DNA of 64,000 bases from Comamonas sp. (GTDB lineage: Bacteria > Pseudomonadota > Gammaproteobacteria > Burkholderiales > Burkholderiaceae_C): NCBI GenBank assembly GCA_021166775.1, contig JAJPEQ010000013.1, forward strand, positions 186,001 to 250,000, given 5' to 3'. Below are positions 39,108 to 48,989 of the stretch, one piece after another. Within the stretch, counting starts at the first letter, position 1; each line of letters begins with the position of its first letter. Under the pieces are notes generated by a model, which saw only the letters and a program-made list of their open reading frames with translations, made no database searches and had not been told where the DNA came from. A program made the position numbers and the translations under genes.

Positions 39108-39875
39108 ATGCCGTCGGATGAATCGAGCCCTTTGAGCCGCTACGCCGCACTGGATGCGCTGCGCGCCCTCGCGCTGGTGTGGATGACGCTCTACCACTTC
39201 GGTTTTGACCTCAACCATTTTGGTTACTGGCACCAGGATTTTTACCGCGATCCGCTTTGGACCGTGCAGCGCACGCTGATTCTGAGCCTGTTCCTGCTGT
39301 GTGCGGGCCTGGGGCAGGCCATCGCCGAGGCGCGCAAGGTTTCGTGGCGGCGCCTGGGCAGGCGCTGGGCGCAGATTGCTGCGTGCGCGCTCCTGGTGAC
39401 GGCAGGCTCGCTGGTGATGTTTCCACGCAGCTTCATCTATTTCGGGGTGCTGCACGGCATGGCGTTGATGTGGCTGCTCGCGCGTGTCACGCTAGGTTTG
39501 GGGAACTGGCTCTGGCTCGCTGGTGGCCTCGCCTTGCTGTTGCCGTCGGCGGCTTCGTGGCTGCTGAGCGGGCCCCTGGCGTTTGCGGCCGATGCGTTCG
39601 ACAGCCGCTGGCTGAACTGGCTGGGCCTGGTCACGCGCAAGCCCGTCACGGAAGACTATGTGCCGCTCTTTCCGTGGATGGGGGTCTTCTGGTGGGGCGT
39701 GGCCAGCGGGCAATGGTTGCTGCTGCATCGCCCGACGTGGCTTGCCAGGCCGCTTGCAAGCGGCGGGGCAAGGGCGCTCGCATCGCTGGGACGCCACAGC
39801 CTGCTGTACTACATGTTGCATCAGCCGGTCATGATCGCTGCGCTGATGCTGGCGGGCTGGGTCGCCAGGGCATGA
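39108..39875 (+). CDS. DUF1624/HGSNAT-like membrane acyltransferase family protein
   Basis: A 255-residue membrane protein with about seven predicted helices. It starts with LDALRALALVWMTLYHFGFD, the N-terminal motif of DUF1624 and heparan-alpha-glucosaminide acetyltransferase-like proteins, where the helix-1 region is linked to acyl transfer. Other family-like parts are FLFLLCAG-type helix 2, YFGVLHGMALMW and the C-terminal HSLLYYMLHQPVMI. AAGAGGTG precedes ATG 39108. The substrate is unknown. Confidence 0.85.
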   Translation: MPSDESSPLSRYAALDALRALALVWMTLYHFGFDLNHFGYWHQDFYRDPLWTVQRTLILSLFLLCAGLGQAIAEARKVSWRRLGRRWAQIAACALLVTAGSLVMFPRSFIYFGVLHGMALMWLLARVTLGLGNWLWLAGGLALLLPSAASWLLSGPLAFAADAFDSRWLNWLGLVTRKPVTEDYVPLFPWMGVFWWGVASGQWLLLHRPTWLARPLASGGARALASLGRHSLLYYMLHQPVMIAALMLAGWVARA

Positions 39876-39921
39876 AAAACGCGGCCATCGGCCGCGTCGT
39901 TCCTGAAGTGCCCGGGTGTGC

Positions 39922-40707
39922 TTACTCCACCTTGGCCTTCTCGCGCAGATCCTTCTGGAATTGCGCGAGCTTTTGCTGTTCCAATTGCTGACGGATTTGG
40001 GTTTTCACGTCGTCGAGCTTGGGCAGCTGGGCATCGCGCACGTCGTCCAGGCGGATGACGTGCCAGCCGAACTGGCTCTTGACCGGCGTTTGCGTGATCT
40101 TGCCTTTTTCCAGCTTGATCATGGCCTCGGTGAATTCGGGGACGTAGCTGCTCGGATTGGCCCAGCCCAGGTCGCCGCCCTTGGCGCCGGAGCCCGGATC
40201 CTTGGATTCCTTCTTGGCGATTTCCTCGAAGTTGCCACCCTTGTCCAGTTGCGCGACGATGGCCTTGGCCTTGTCTTCGCTGTCCACCAGGATGTGGCTG
40301 GCCTTGTATTCCTTGCCGGTATTGGCGGCAACGAATTTGTCGTATTCGGCCTTGATTTCAGCGTCGGTGACCGGGTTCTTCTTCTGGTAATCGGTGAACA
40401 GCTCACGGATCAGCAGAGCCTGGCGGGCCAGTTCCATCTGGTCCTTGAAATCCTGGCCGTTTTGCAGACCGCGCTTCTGCGCTTCCTGCATGAAGATTTC
40501 GCGCGCGATGACTTCTTCCCGAATCTGCTTCTTGAGCTCAGGCGTGATCTCGCGGCCCGACTGCTCCAGCTGGTGTTGAAACAGGTCGGCGCGTGACGTC
40601 GGCACGGGCTTGCCGTTGACGACAGCAATGTTTTGAGCAGCAACCGGCAGGGCGAATGCGCCCGCGACGGCAACGGCCATCAGGCCGGACAAGAGCTTGT
40701 TTTGCAT
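39922..40707 (-). CDS. Periplasmic parvulin-type peptidyl-prolyl isomerase (PpiC/SurA-like)
   Basis: A 261-residue protein with a Sec signal peptide (residues 1-24, cleavage after VAA), an N-terminal SurA-like helical chaperone part and one parvulin domain at about 136-230 (KASHILVDSEDKAKAIVAQL, GDLGWANPSSYVPEFTEAM, KSQFGWHVIRLDDVR). It helps outer-membrane and periplasmic proteins fold. It is last in the leftward selO-msrB-yciB-bolA set, 62 bp after bolA, so cotranscription is likely. Confidence 0.93.
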   Translation of the reverse strand: MQNKLLSGLMAVAVAGAFALPVAAQNIAVVNGKPVPTSRADLFQHQLEQSGREITPELKKQIREEVIAREIFMQEAQKRGLQNGQDFKDQMELARQALLIRELFTDYQKKNPVTDAEIKAEYDKFVAANTGKEYKASHILVDSEDKAKAIVAQLDKGGNFEEIAKKESKDPGSGAKGGDLGWANPSSYVPEFTEAMIKLEKGKITQTPVKSQFGWHVIRLDDVRDAQLPKLDDVKTQIRQQLEQQKLAQFQKDLREKAKVE

Positions 40708-40769
40708 GGGGATGATGCGAGGAGGGAAAGAGAACGGGCAGCGCGCCCGCGGCGCAGAGTAAAGCTGAG

Positions 40770-41063
40770 TCAGAGAATTTCAATGGCGACGGCGTGCGCG
40801 CCCACTGCGATGTAGTCGCGAAGCGCATCATACACAAGGCGGTGTTGCTCCACACGGCGCTTGCCGTGCAGGGTGGCTGCGGCGATGCGCACGCGAAAGT
40901 GTGTGCCGTAACCCGTGCCGTTGGCGCCGGTGTGTCCTTCGTGCTGCCAGCTTTCGTCCAGCACTTCGAGTTGCGTGGGCTCGAAGACCGTTCGCAGATG
41001 GCGATCCATGGCTTCGGCGGTGACGGCGTTGCCTGTGCCCGGCGGCGTGATGGTGGTGCTCAT
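40770..41063 (-). CDS. BolA family protein
   Basis: A 97-residue BolA/IbaG-type protein. The core [23 protein letters not shown] cut as [20 protein letters not shown] includes the region that binds a [2Fe-2S] cluster with monothiol glutaredoxins in homologues; a Cys is absent here, so His residues would be the ligands. Its ATG overlaps the yciB stop codon (ATGA). The frame is open far upstream inside yciB but the start at 41063 gives MSTTITPP. Confidence 0.9.
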   Translation of the reverse strand: MSTTITPPGTGNAVTAEAMDRHLRTVFEPTQLEVLDESWQHEGHTGANGTGYGTHFRVRIAAATLHGKRRVEQHRLVYDALRDYIAVGAHAVAIEIL

Positions 41064-41620
41064 GGTTGTGCGTCCTGACGCGGCACGCTGGCGTCTTCCT
41101 CGACATAGCGCGAGAGGTACAGGGCCTGCGCGATGATGAAGACGACCATGAGGCCGAGGCTGCCAAAGAGTTTGAAATTGACCCAGGTGTCGGTGTCGAA
41201 GGTGTAGGCCACCCAGAGGTTGATGGCGCCCATGGCCGTGAAGAACCCCGTCCAGCCCCAGTTCAGGCGGGTCCAGATGGTGTCTGGCAGCGTGATCTGC
41301 GCGCCCATGAGGGTTTTGATGAAATTTTTTCTGAGCAGCAGTTGCCCCACGAGCAGCGCCCCGCCCATCAGCCAGTAGAGCACCGTGGGCTTCCATTTGA
41401 TGAAGGTCTCGTTGTGGGCCAACAGCGTCGCGCCACCGAACACCACGATCACGCCGAAGCTCAGCCATTGCATGGCATCGACCTTGCCATGGCGCATGCG
41501 CATGTAGCCGATCTGCACCACGGTGGCGGCGATGGCCACGGCGGTGGCGGTGTAGATACCCCAGAACTTGAATGCGGCAAAGAACAGGATGATGGGGAAA
41601 AAATCGATCAGCAGCTTCAT
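41060..41620 (-). CDS. yciB: Inner membrane-spanning protein YciB (septation protein A)
   Basis: A 186-residue protein with five predicted helices and the YciB N-terminus [20 protein letters not shown], then [18 protein letters not shown] and [20 protein letters not shown]. YciB is linked to cell-envelope synthesis and septation, and interacts with elongation and division proteins in E. coli. Both ends overlap neighbours by ATGA junctions (msrB upstream, bolA downstream). Confidence 0.95.
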   Translation of the reverse strand: MKLLIDFFPIILFFAAFKFWGIYTATAVAIAATVVQIGYMRMRHGKVDAMQWLSFGVIVVFGGATLLAHNETFIKWKPTVLYWLMGGALLVGQLLLRKNFIKTLMGAQITLPDTIWTRLNWGWTGFFTAMGAINLWVAYTFDTDTWVNFKLFGSLGLMVVFIIAQALYLSRYVEEDASVPRQDAQP

Positions 41621-42030
41621 CGCGAGGGAGGCTCGAAATCGAGCGAGGCGGAATTCATGCAGTATCGCAGACCGGTGGGGGCCGGCCCATCGTTGAAAAC
41701 GTGGCCCAGATGCGCGCCGCACTGCGCACACACGGTTTCGGTGCGCCGCATGCCGAGGCTGTCGTCCTCGATTTCGCGGATGGCGCCGGGAAGAGCCTCG
41801 GAAAAGCTGGGCCAGCCGCAGCCTGCATCGAACTTGGTGCCGGATTCGAACAGCTTTGCACCGCAGCAGATGCAGTGGTAGCTGCCGTCTTCCCAGTGGC
41901 GTTCATATTTGCCGGAAAACGGGCGTTCGGTGGCGGCGTGGCGCGCGACCTGGTACGCGCCGGGCTCCGCGTTCTTGCTCGCGAGCAGCGCGCGCCACTC
42001 GTCTTCGGTCTTGGTGATGGGAAAGATCAT
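41617..42030 (-). CDS. msrB: Peptide methionine-(R)-S-oxide reductase MsrB
   Basis: A 137-residue MsrB. Zinc ligands are in [11 protein letters not shown] and [12 protein letters not shown]. The catalytic part is the C-terminal [13 protein letters not shown], with active-site Cys in RYCMNS. It reduces methionine-R-sulfoxide in proteins in the cytosol. ATG 42030 overlaps the selO stop codon and its own stop overlaps the yciB start, so it is translationally coupled on both sides. Confidence 0.96.
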   Translation of the reverse strand: MIFPITKTEDEWRALLASKNAEPGAYQVARHAATERPFSGKYERHWEDGSYHCICCGAKLFESGTKFDAGCGWPSFSEALPGAIREIEDDSLGMRRTETVCAQCGAHLGHVFNDGPAPTGLRYCMNSASLDFEPPSR

Positions 42031-43493
42031 GAGGAACAGCTCAGGGAAAGGGTGCCTGCCCAGTCGGGCGGGAAGCCGGCCCAGTCATCGTGGCCGGGGT
42101 GTTCATCGAAAGGATGCGCCAAAACGCGCTGCAGTGCTTGGACCGTGCTGAAGTCGCCGAGTTTCGCGTCGCGTATCGCGAGCTCGGCGAGGTGGTTGCG
42201 CAGCACGTATTGGGGATTGGTTTTGAGCATCAAATCAGCCTCTGGCGCTTTCCCATCAAGCGCGAGCAGCTTCTTGAATGAGAGCAACCAGGCATCCCAT
42301 GCCGCGCCGTCGATGAACAACCCTCGCACTGGTGCATGGTCGCCACTGGCCGCCGCGTGCGACAGGCGACGCCAGAAGATCGGGTAATCGACCCGCTCGC
42401 TCGCGAGCAGCCGCAGCAGGTCGGCGATGCAGGCTTCGTCACCTTCGAAGGCCGCGCGCAGCCCGAGCTTGGCGCGCATCCGGGCGAGGTAGGCGTCGTG
42501 GAACGCTGGCGTATAGGCCGCGATCACGGTCTGCGCGAGCGCGACGTCGGCGATCAGCGGCAGCAGCGCCCGCGCGAGACATGCGACATTCCAGTGGCCC
42601 ACGCCGGGTTGCTCGTCAAAGGCGTAACGGCCGAGCGGGTCACTGTGGTTGCAGATGTGGCGCGGGTCGTAGCCGTCCATGAACTGGAACGGTCCGTAGT
42701 CGAGCGTGAGGCCGAGGATGCTCATGTTGTCGGTGTTCATCACGCCGTGCATGAAGCCGACCGCCTGCCATTGTGCGATCAGGTGCGCGGTGCGCTCGCT
42801 GACCGCGCGCAGCAGGCCGGCATAGGCATTGCCGCCCGCGCCGTCTGCGTCGCGGCATTCGGGGTAATAGCGCTCGATGACATAGTCGGCGAGCTGGCGC
42901 AGCTCTGTCGTCTGGCCTTGAGACGCGAACCATTCGAAGTGGCCGAAGCGGATGAAACTGGGCGCGACGCGCGTGAGGACGGCAGCGGTTTCCTGTTCCT
43001 CGCGCTGAACGGGCAGGGGCGAGCCGACGAGCGCCAGCGCCCGCGTGGTCGAGATACCCAGGCCGTGCATGGCGGTGCCGGCCAGGAATTCGCGGATCGA
43101 CGAGCGCAGCACGGCGCGTCCGTCGCCGCCGCGCGAATAGGGGGTGCGTCCGCTGCCCTTGAGCTGGATCTCCTGCCCCTGCGCGGTTTCACCCAGCAGC
43201 ACGGCCCGGCCGTCTCCCAGGCGCCCGGCCCAGACGCCGAACTGGTGTCCGCCGTAGACGGTGGCCAGCGGCGTGCTGCCGGGCAGCACGGTGTTGCCAC
43301 TCAAGGCCCGCAGCGCTTCGTCGCTGCTCATCCAGTGCTCGTCGAGACCGAGGAGCGTTGCGACGTCACGGTCATGCGCGATCCAGTAGGGATCGGGCAG
43401 CGCAGCGGCCGGTTGCGGGCTGCCGAATGCAGCACCCAGGCCATGCAAGCCCTGGCGCCAGGTAATGGGGGCACGTGAGGTGGCGACCGGCAT
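42027..43493 (-). CDS. selO: Protein adenylyltransferase SelO (YdiU/UPF0061), Cys form
   Basis: A 488-residue pseudokinase-fold enzyme that in homologues transfers AMP to Ser/Thr/Tyr of client proteins in redox homeostasis. Motifs: [18 protein letters not shown] (about residues 76-93), [40 protein letters not shown] with the catalytic Asn and Asp. The last three residues are Cys-Ser-Ser, the place where eukaryotic SelO has Sec-Ser-Ser. It heads a coupled operon with msrB, yciB and bolA. ATG 43493 gives MPVATSRAP; the longer frame has no support. Confidence 0.95.
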   Translation of the reverse strand: MPVATSRAPITWRQGLHGLGAAFGSPQPAAALPDPYWIAHDRDVATLLGLDEHWMSSDEALRALSGNTVLPGSTPLATVYGGHQFGVWAGRLGDGRAVLLGETAQGQEIQLKGSGRTPYSRGGDGRAVLRSSIREFLAGTAMHGLGISTTRALALVGSPLPVQREEQETAAVLTRVAPSFIRFGHFEWFASQGQTTELRQLADYVIERYYPECRDADGAGGNAYAGLLRAVSERTAHLIAQWQAVGFMHGVMNTDNMSILGLTLDYGPFQFMDGYDPRHICNHSDPLGRYAFDEQPGVGHWNVACLARALLPLIADVALAQTVIAAYTPAFHDAYLARMRAKLGLRAAFEGDEACIADLLRLLASERVDYPIFWRRLSHAAASGDHAPVRGLFIDGAAWDAWLLSFKKLLALDGKAPEADLMLKTNPQYVLRNHLAELAIRDAKLGDFSTVQALQRVLAHPFDEHPGHDDWAGFPPDWAGTLSLSCSS

Positions 43494-43654
43494 GCAGCGA
43501 TTGTCTGACGCTGACCGTACATGGGTGAGGCGAAGGGTTGCTTTGTCCGGTAAGGGACAGCTGGCGCGTGCATCGGGAATTGCCCGCTGCACGCCGGCGA
43601 AGGCGGGCGCTACCATCGTGGATGTTCATTCCAACCAATCAAAAAGGAGCCACC

Positions 43655-45298
43655 ATGCTGCTGGGACAGATGCAGAACCAACCCCTGCTCATCTCGATGC
43701 TGATCGATTTTGCCGAGCGCCACCATGGGGACGGCGAGATTGTCTCGCGTCGTGTCGAGGGTGACATTCATCGCTACACCTACCGTGATCTGGCACGACG
43801 CTCCAAGAAGCTGGCCAACGCCTTGCAGGCTGGCGGCACGCAGCAGGGGGATCGCATCGCTTCCATCGCCTGGAATGGCTACCGCCACATGGAGCTGTAC
43901 TTTGGCGTGGCCGGCTCCGGGCGCGTGATGCACACGCTCAACCCGCGCCTGCATCCGGCGCAGCTGGTGTGGATCGTCAACCACGCCGAGGACAAGGTGG
44001 TGTGCTTTGATGCCACCTTCCTTCCGCTGGTTCAGGCGGTGCACGCCAAGTGCCCGACGGTCAAGACCTGGGTGCTGCTGTGCGATGCGGACAAGCTGCC
44101 CGCGGACAGCGGCATTCCCGGACTGATGAGCTACGAGGCCTGGATCGCGGGCGCCTCCGACGAATATGCCTGGCCGCAGTTTGACGAGAACACGGCGGCC
44201 GGCCTGTGCTACACCAGCGGCACGACAGGTGACCCCAAGGGCGCGCTCTACAGCCACCGCTCCACGGTGCTGCATGCTTACGGCGGCAGCCTGCCCGACG
44301 CGATGAACCTGTCGGCGCGCGACTCGATGATGCCGGTGGTGCCGATGTTCCACGTCAACGCCTGGGGGCTGCCCTATGGCGCGGCGCTCACGGGTTGCAA
44401 GGTGGTGTTCCCCGGCCCGGCGATGGACGGCAAGTCGATTTACGAGCTGATGGAGGCCGAGCAGGTCACGATGGCCGCGGGCGTGCCGACGATCTGGCAA
44501 ATGCTGCTGGGGCACCTGGCAGCGAACAAGCTGAAGTTCTCCACGCTGCAGCGCACCATCATCGGCGGTTCGGCCTGCCCTCCGGCGATGATCGACGCCT
44601 TCCGCGACCAGTACGGGGTGGATGTCCTGCATGCCTGGGGCATGACGGAAACGAGTCCGCTGGGCACCGTGTGCACGCTCAAGAACAAGCACCTGAAGTT
44701 GCCCGCCGAGGAGCAGCTGCACATCCGCACCAAGCAGGGGCGTGCCATCTTCGGCGTGGACATGAAGATCGTGAGCGACAACGGTCAGGATCAGCCCTGG
44801 GACGGAAAAACCTACGGCGACCTGCTGGTGCGCGGTCCGTGGATCATGGACCACTACTTCAAGTTGGAGGGCAGCCCGCTCATCAAGGACGCCCAGGGTC
44901 GCGGCTGGTTTCCGACCGGGGATGTGGCGACGATCGATGCCGACGGCTTCATGCAGATCACCGACCGCAGCAAGGACGTGATCAAGTCGGGCGGCGAGTG
45001 GATCAGCTCGATCGACATCGAAAACATCGCCATGGCGCACCCGGCCGTGGCCATGGCCGCGTGCGTGGGCATGCCGCACCCCAAGTGGGACGAGCGCCCC
45101 GTCATCGCCGTGGTCAGGAAGCCCGACGCCGAGCTCACGCGAGACGAGCTGCTCACGTTTTACGAAGGCAAGATCGCCAAGTGGCAGATTCCGGACGATG
45201 TGGTCTTCGTCGAGGCCATCCCGCTGGGGGCCACCGGCAAGATGCAGAAGAGCAAGCTGCGCGAACAGCTCAAGGGCTACAAGCTGCCAGGGCTCTGA
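43655..45298 (+). CDS. Medium/long-chain acyl-CoA synthetase (AMP-forming)
   Basis: A 547-residue AMP-dependent acyl-CoA ligase that activates a fatty (or related) acid with ATP and CoA. The P-loop [16 protein letters not shown] is at about residues 186-201. [24 protein letters not shown] and the hinge [16 protein letters not shown] follow, with the C-terminal catalytic Lys in [16 protein letters not shown] 43655 has AAGGAG eight bases upstream. A large hairpin separates it from the branched-chain-type ABC genes that follow. The acyl-chain length cannot be told. Confidence 0.92.
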   Translation: MLLGQMQNQPLLISMLIDFAERHHGDGEIVSRRVEGDIHRYTYRDLARRSKKLANALQAGGTQQGDRIASIAWNGYRHMELYFGVAGSGRVMHTLNPRLHPAQLVWIVNHAEDKVVCFDATFLPLVQAVHAKCPTVKTWVLLCDADKLPADSGIPGLMSYEAWIAGASDEYAWPQFDENTAAGLCYTSGTTGDPKGALYSHRSTVLHAYGGSLPDAMNLSARDSMMPVVPMFHVNAWGLPYGAALTGCKVVFPGPAMDGKSIYELMEAEQVTMAAGVPTIWQMLLGHLAANKLKFSTLQRTIIGGSACPPAMIDAFRDQYGVDVLHAWGMTETSPLGTVCTLKNKHLKLPAEEQLHIRTKQGRAIFGVDMKIVSDNGQDQPWDGKTYGDLLVRGPWIMDHYFKLEGSPLIKDAQGRGWFPTGDVATIDADGFMQITDRSKDVIKSGGEWISSIDIENIAMAHPAVAMAACVGMPHPKWDERPVIAVVRKPDAELTRDELLTFYEGKIAKWQIPDDVVFVEAIPLGATGKMQKSKLREQLKGYKLPGL

Positions 45299-45312
45299 AT
45301 CGCGCGTGAGGA

Positions 45313-45348
45313 GCGCCGATGCAGTCATGTAGGTGACTGCATCGGCGC
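45313..45348. terminator. Perfect 15-bp hairpin between acyl-CoA synthetase and livJ-type gene
   Basis: GCGCCGATGCAGTCA (45313-45327) and TGACTGCATCGGCGC (45334-45348) are exact reverse complements around TGTAGG. It starts 15 bp after the ligase stop codon. There is no U-run, so it may be a Rho-assisted terminator or an mRNA-stabilising stem. Confidence 0.55.
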
Positions 45349-45429
45349 CAGAACCCGGGCAAACCCTGAACGCTTGTTTCGAGCTCTCTTGTAGGCTATG
45401 GCGCAATGCCAACACCCCAAGGAGATTTG

Positions 45430-46668
45430 ATGCGTTTCACTATCAAAACAATGGTCGCCTGCACAGCACTGGCATGCGCTGGCGGTGTTTTTGCTCAAAG
45501 TGGCCAGACGGTCAAGATCGCCATGATCGAGGGGCTTTCCGGGCCCATGGGCAATGTCGGCACCAACCAGTTCAAGAGCTGGCAGTACGTGGCGGCGCAC
45601 CTGAACGCCCGGGAAAATCCCGCGGGCGTGAAGTTCGAGATCGTGCCCATGGACAGCAAGAGCTCGCCGCAGGAGGCGATCAACCTGCTCAAGGCCGCAG
45701 TCGATCAGGGCATCCACTACGTCGCGCAGGGCAATGGCTCCAACGTCGCGCTGCCGCTGGCGGATGCGGTGGCCAAGAACAACGAGCGCAACCCCGGCAA
45801 GGAAGTCATCTACATGAACTATGCGGCGGTCGATCCTGCATCGACCAACGAGAAGTGCAACTACTGGCACTTTCGTTTCGACGCCGATACGTCGATGAAG
45901 ATGGCCGCGCTCACCAACTTCATGAAGGGCCAGGGCGAGATCCACAACGTGTATCTGGTCAACCAGAACTACTCGCATGGCCATCAGGTGGCCAAGTACT
46001 TCAAGGAAGGCATCGAGCGCAACCGCCCCGATGTCAAGATCGTCGGCGAGGACTATGTGGCGCTCGGTCAGGTCAAGGACTTCGCGCCCTATGTGGCCAA
46101 GATGAAGGCCGCGGGCGCCGACACGCTGGTGACGGGCAGCTGGGGCCAGGACTTCACCTTGCTGGTCAAGGCCATGAACGACGCGGGCCTGAACATCCCG
46201 ATCTACGCCTACTACGCGGGCGTCTCGGGTACGCCCACGGCGCTGGCGCAGGGCAAGATCGCCGAGGTCTACCAGATCGCCTACAACCACTCCAACTACC
46301 CCGGTCGCATGGGTGAGCTGATGAAGGGGTTCAAGGCGCAGTACAACGACGATTTCTACACTTTCTCGATCTACAACGCGCTGGTGGCCCTCTCGGATGC
46401 CATGGCCAAGACCAAGTCCACCGACCCGGTGAAAGTGGCTGCCGCGCTCGAGGGTATGCGTTTCGACGGCTTCAACGGCGAGGCGCAGATCCGCGCCACC
46501 GACCACCAGGTGCAGCTCGGCATGTGGATCTCCAAGTGGCAGAAGGTTGATGCCAAGAACAGCTACAGCGTGGAGAACACCGGCTACACCTTCGCGCCAG
46601 TGAAATACCTCGAGCCCTACATCGCCAGCACCCCCACGAGCTGCCAGATGAAGCGCCCGGGCAAGTAA
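45430..46668 (+). CDS. Branched-chain-type ABC transporter substrate-binding protein
   Basis: A 412-residue periplasmic binding protein of the LivJ family with a signal peptide (residues 1-23, cleavage after VFA). KIAMIEGLSGPMGNVGTNQF is the usual mature N-terminus, and VYLVNQNYSHGHQVAKYFKEG marks the second lobe. GGAGATTTG precedes ATG 45430. It is the first of five liv-type genes. Such systems carry branched-chain amino acids, but many betaproteobacterial copies take other carboxylates or amides. The acyl-CoA ligase neighbour points to an organic acid, as an inference. Confidence 0.9.
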   Translation: MRFTIKTMVACTALACAGGVFAQSGQTVKIAMIEGLSGPMGNVGTNQFKSWQYVAAHLNARENPAGVKFEIVPMDSKSSPQEAINLLKAAVDQGIHYVAQGNGSNVALPLADAVAKNNERNPGKEVIYMNYAAVDPASTNEKCNYWHFRFDADTSMKMAALTNFMKGQGEIHNVYLVNQNYSHGHQVAKYFKEGIERNRPDVKIVGEDYVALGQVKDFAPYVAKMKAAGADTLVTGSWGQDFTLLVKAMNDAGLNIPIYAYYAGVSGTPTALAQGKIAEVYQIAYNHSNYPGRMGELMKGFKAQYNDDFYTFSIYNALVALSDAMAKTKSTDPVKVAAALEGMRFDGFNGEAQIRATDHQVQLGMWISKWQKVDAKNSYSVENTGYTFAPVKYLEPYIASTPTSCQMKRPGK

Positions 46669-46750
46669 GCGCCTGCAACGAACCGCCGATGCCAGGCCCC
46701 GGGGCCTGGCGGTCGGCGCCGCGTGTCGTCTTGCTGCCTTGGGAGGGCAG

Positions 46751-47698
46751 ATGGAATTTTTCACGATCTCGTTGCTCAACGGGCTGAGCTACGGGCTGAT
46801 GCTGTTCATGCTCAGCTCGGGCCTCACACTCATCTTCAGCATGATGGGCGTGCTCAATTTTGCGCACGCGAGCTTCTACATGCTGGGGGCGTATTTCGCC
46901 TTCGCGCTGTCGCAGTCCGTGGGCTACTGGCCCGCGCTCCTGGTCGCGCCGCTGGCCGTCGGTCTGGTCGGGGCGGCGTTCGAGCAGCTGTGCCTGCGCC
47001 GCGTGCACAAGTGGGGGCACGTGCCGGAGCTGCTCATCACCTTCGGCCTCTCGTATCTGGTGCTCGAGGTGGTGCAGCTCATCTGGGGGCGCAACGTCGT
47101 GCCCTATGGCCTGCCCGATCAACTGCAGGGACCGCTGTTCACGCTGTACGGCACGCAGTTCCCGAAGTCGCGCGCCTTTGTGATGCTGGTGGCCGTGCTG
47201 ATGCTGGGCGCCATCTGGCTGGTGCTTCAGCGCACGCGCATTGGTCTCGTGATCCAGGCGGCGCTCACGCACCCGGACACGGTGCAGGCGTTGGGGCACA
47301 ACGTGCCGCGCGTGTTCATGCTGGTGTTTGGCGGCGGTGCGGCGCTGGCCGCGCTCGCGGGCGTGGTGGCGGGCAACACCTACGTGACCGAGCCCGCCAT
47401 GGCCTATGCCGTGGGCTCCATCATCTTCGTGGTGGTGGTTGTGGGCGGCATGGGTTCTCTGGCCGGGGCCTTTCTGGCGTCCATCCTCATCGGCGTGGTG
47501 CAGACCTTCGCGGTGGCCATTGACGTCTCGCTGGCCGATCTGCTGGGCGCCGCCGGGCTCAAGGTGGCCAGCGGCAACCCGATGGAGCAGGCGCTGCGCC
47601 TGACCGTGGCGCAGGTGGCGCCCATGCTGCCCTACCTGTTCATGGTGCTGATCCTCATCTTCCGCCCGCGCGGACTCATGGGCACGCGGGAGGATTGA
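46751..47698 (+). CDS. livH: Branched-chain-type ABC transporter permease LivH
   Basis: A 315-residue permease with about eight predicted helices. LNGLSYGLMLFMLSSGLTLI at the N-terminus and MMGVLNFAHASFYMLGAY are LivH hallmarks. It forms the membrane channel with the LivM protein. GGGAGGGCAG precedes ATG 46751. The next gene starts two bases after its stop codon. Confidence 0.92.
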   Translation: MEFFTISLLNGLSYGLMLFMLSSGLTLIFSMMGVLNFAHASFYMLGAYFAFALSQSVGYWPALLVAPLAVGLVGAAFEQLCLRRVHKWGHVPELLITFGLSYLVLEVVQLIWGRNVVPYGLPDQLQGPLFTLYGTQFPKSRAFVMLVAVLMLGAIWLVLQRTRIGLVIQAALTHPDTVQALGHNVPRVFMLVFGGGAALAALAGVVAGNTYVTEPAMAYAVGSIIFVVVVVGGMGSLAGAFLASILIGVVQTFAVAIDVSLADLLGAAGLKVASGNPMEQALRLTVAQVAPMLPYLFMVLILIFRPRGLMGTRED

Positions 47699-47699
47699 C

Positions 47700-48989
47700 A
47701 TGAGCGCTTCAACGATGACGACCGCTCGCGGGCGCTGGCTTGCCTGGGGCGGACTGGCGGCGGCGCTGATCGCGGCACCGTGGATATTTCGCAGCAGCCT
47801 GGCGCTGAACATGCTCTCGCAGATGGGTTATCTCATCATCATCTGCCTGTCCTACAACCTGCTGCTGGGGCAGGGCGGGATGCTGAGCTTCGGTCACGCG
47901 GTGTTCACGGGCCTGGGCGGCTACGCGGCGGTGGCGGCGATCGGCTATGTCGATGGCCACGGCGTCGCGTTTCCGCTGGTGCTGATGCCGTTGGTCGGCG
48001 GCCTCATGGGCGCGCTGGTGTCGGTGCCGCTGGGCTATGTTTCAACCCGCAAGGCAGGCACCACGTTCGCCATGATTTCGCTCGGCATCGGCGAGTTGGT
48101 GGTGGCGTTTGCCATCATGCTGCCGGATCTGTTCGGTGGCGATGGCGGCATCTCGATCAACCGCACCTACGGCAAGCCTTGGGGGGGCATCACTTTCGGC
48201 CCGCAAATCCAGCTGTACTACCTGATCGCGGCCTACTGCTTCATCTGCACCGCGCTGATGTACGCCTTCACCGCGACGCCGCTCGGGCGCATGCTCAACG
48301 CCGTGCGCGACAACCCCGAACGTGCGCAGTTCGTCGGCTACAACACCCAGCTCGTGCGCTGGTACAGCTTCATCATCGCCGGCTTCTTCGCGGGTGTGGG
48401 CGGGGCGCTGGGCACGATCAACTTCGAAATCTTCAACGCCGCCGATTCATTGAGCGGCATGCGCTCGGGCGCCTACCTGCTGTTCACCTTCCTGGGTGGT
48501 GTGACCTTCTTCTTCGGGCCGATGATAGGCGCGGTGCTGATGGTGCTGTGCACCGTGCTGCTGTCGGAACTCACAGCCGCGTGGCTCCTGTACCTGGGCC
48601 TGGTCTTCGTGCTGATGATCATGTATGCGCCCGGCGGCGTGGCCAGCCTCATCATGATGAATGTGCGAATGGCGCGCGCGGGCAAGCTCGGGCGCTTTGC
48701 GGGGCTGTATGGCGCGCTGGTGCTGGCTTGCGCGCTGCTGATGCTGGGCACGTCGGCGCTGATCGAGATGATCTACCACATGCAGCTCAACGCCGCGGTC
48801 GGCTCGGAGGTGAAATACCTTGGCATGCGGCTCGACGCCGCCACGGTTGCGCCGTGGCTGGGTGCGGTGGTGGTCGCGCTCATCGGTGCACTGGCGGTGC
48901 ACCAGGTGGGCCGGCGCTTTGCGCACGCCTGGGGCAAGGCACAGGAAGAGATCGAGGCCGGGCTGCAGCAGGGGGGGCAAGCGGCATGA
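47700..48989 (+). CDS. livM: Branched-chain-type ABC transporter permease LivM with C-terminal extension
   Basis: A 429-residue permease. Residues about 30-320 form the LivM core (YLIIICLSYNLLLGQGGMLSFGHAVF, then the EAA-like region around ATPLGRMLNAVRDNPERAQF). About 100 further residues hold two extra predicted helices (LYGALVLACALLMLGTSALI and VAPWLGAVVVALIGALAVHQ) and a charged tail. Typical LivM proteins end near residue 330, so this copy is long. Its TGA overlaps the livG start codon. Confidence 0.9.
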   Translation: MSASTMTTARGRWLAWGGLAAALIAAPWIFRSSLALNMLSQMGYLIIICLSYNLLLGQGGMLSFGHAVFTGLGGYAAVAAIGYVDGHGVAFPLVLMPLVGGLMGALVSVPLGYVSTRKAGTTFAMISLGIGELVVAFAIMLPDLFGGDGGISINRTYGKPWGGITFGPQIQLYYLIAAYCFICTALMYAFTATPLGRMLNAVRDNPERAQFVGYNTQLVRWYSFIIAGFFAGVGGALGTINFEIFNAADSLSGMRSGAYLLFTFLGGVTFFFGPMIGAVLMVLCTVLLSELTAAWLLYLGLVFVLMIMYAPGGVASLIMMNVRMARAGKLGRFAGLYGALVLACALLMLGTSALIEMIYHMQLNAAVGSEVKYLGMRLDAATVAPWLGAVVVALIGALAVHQVGRRFAHAWGKAQEEIEAGLQQGGQAA

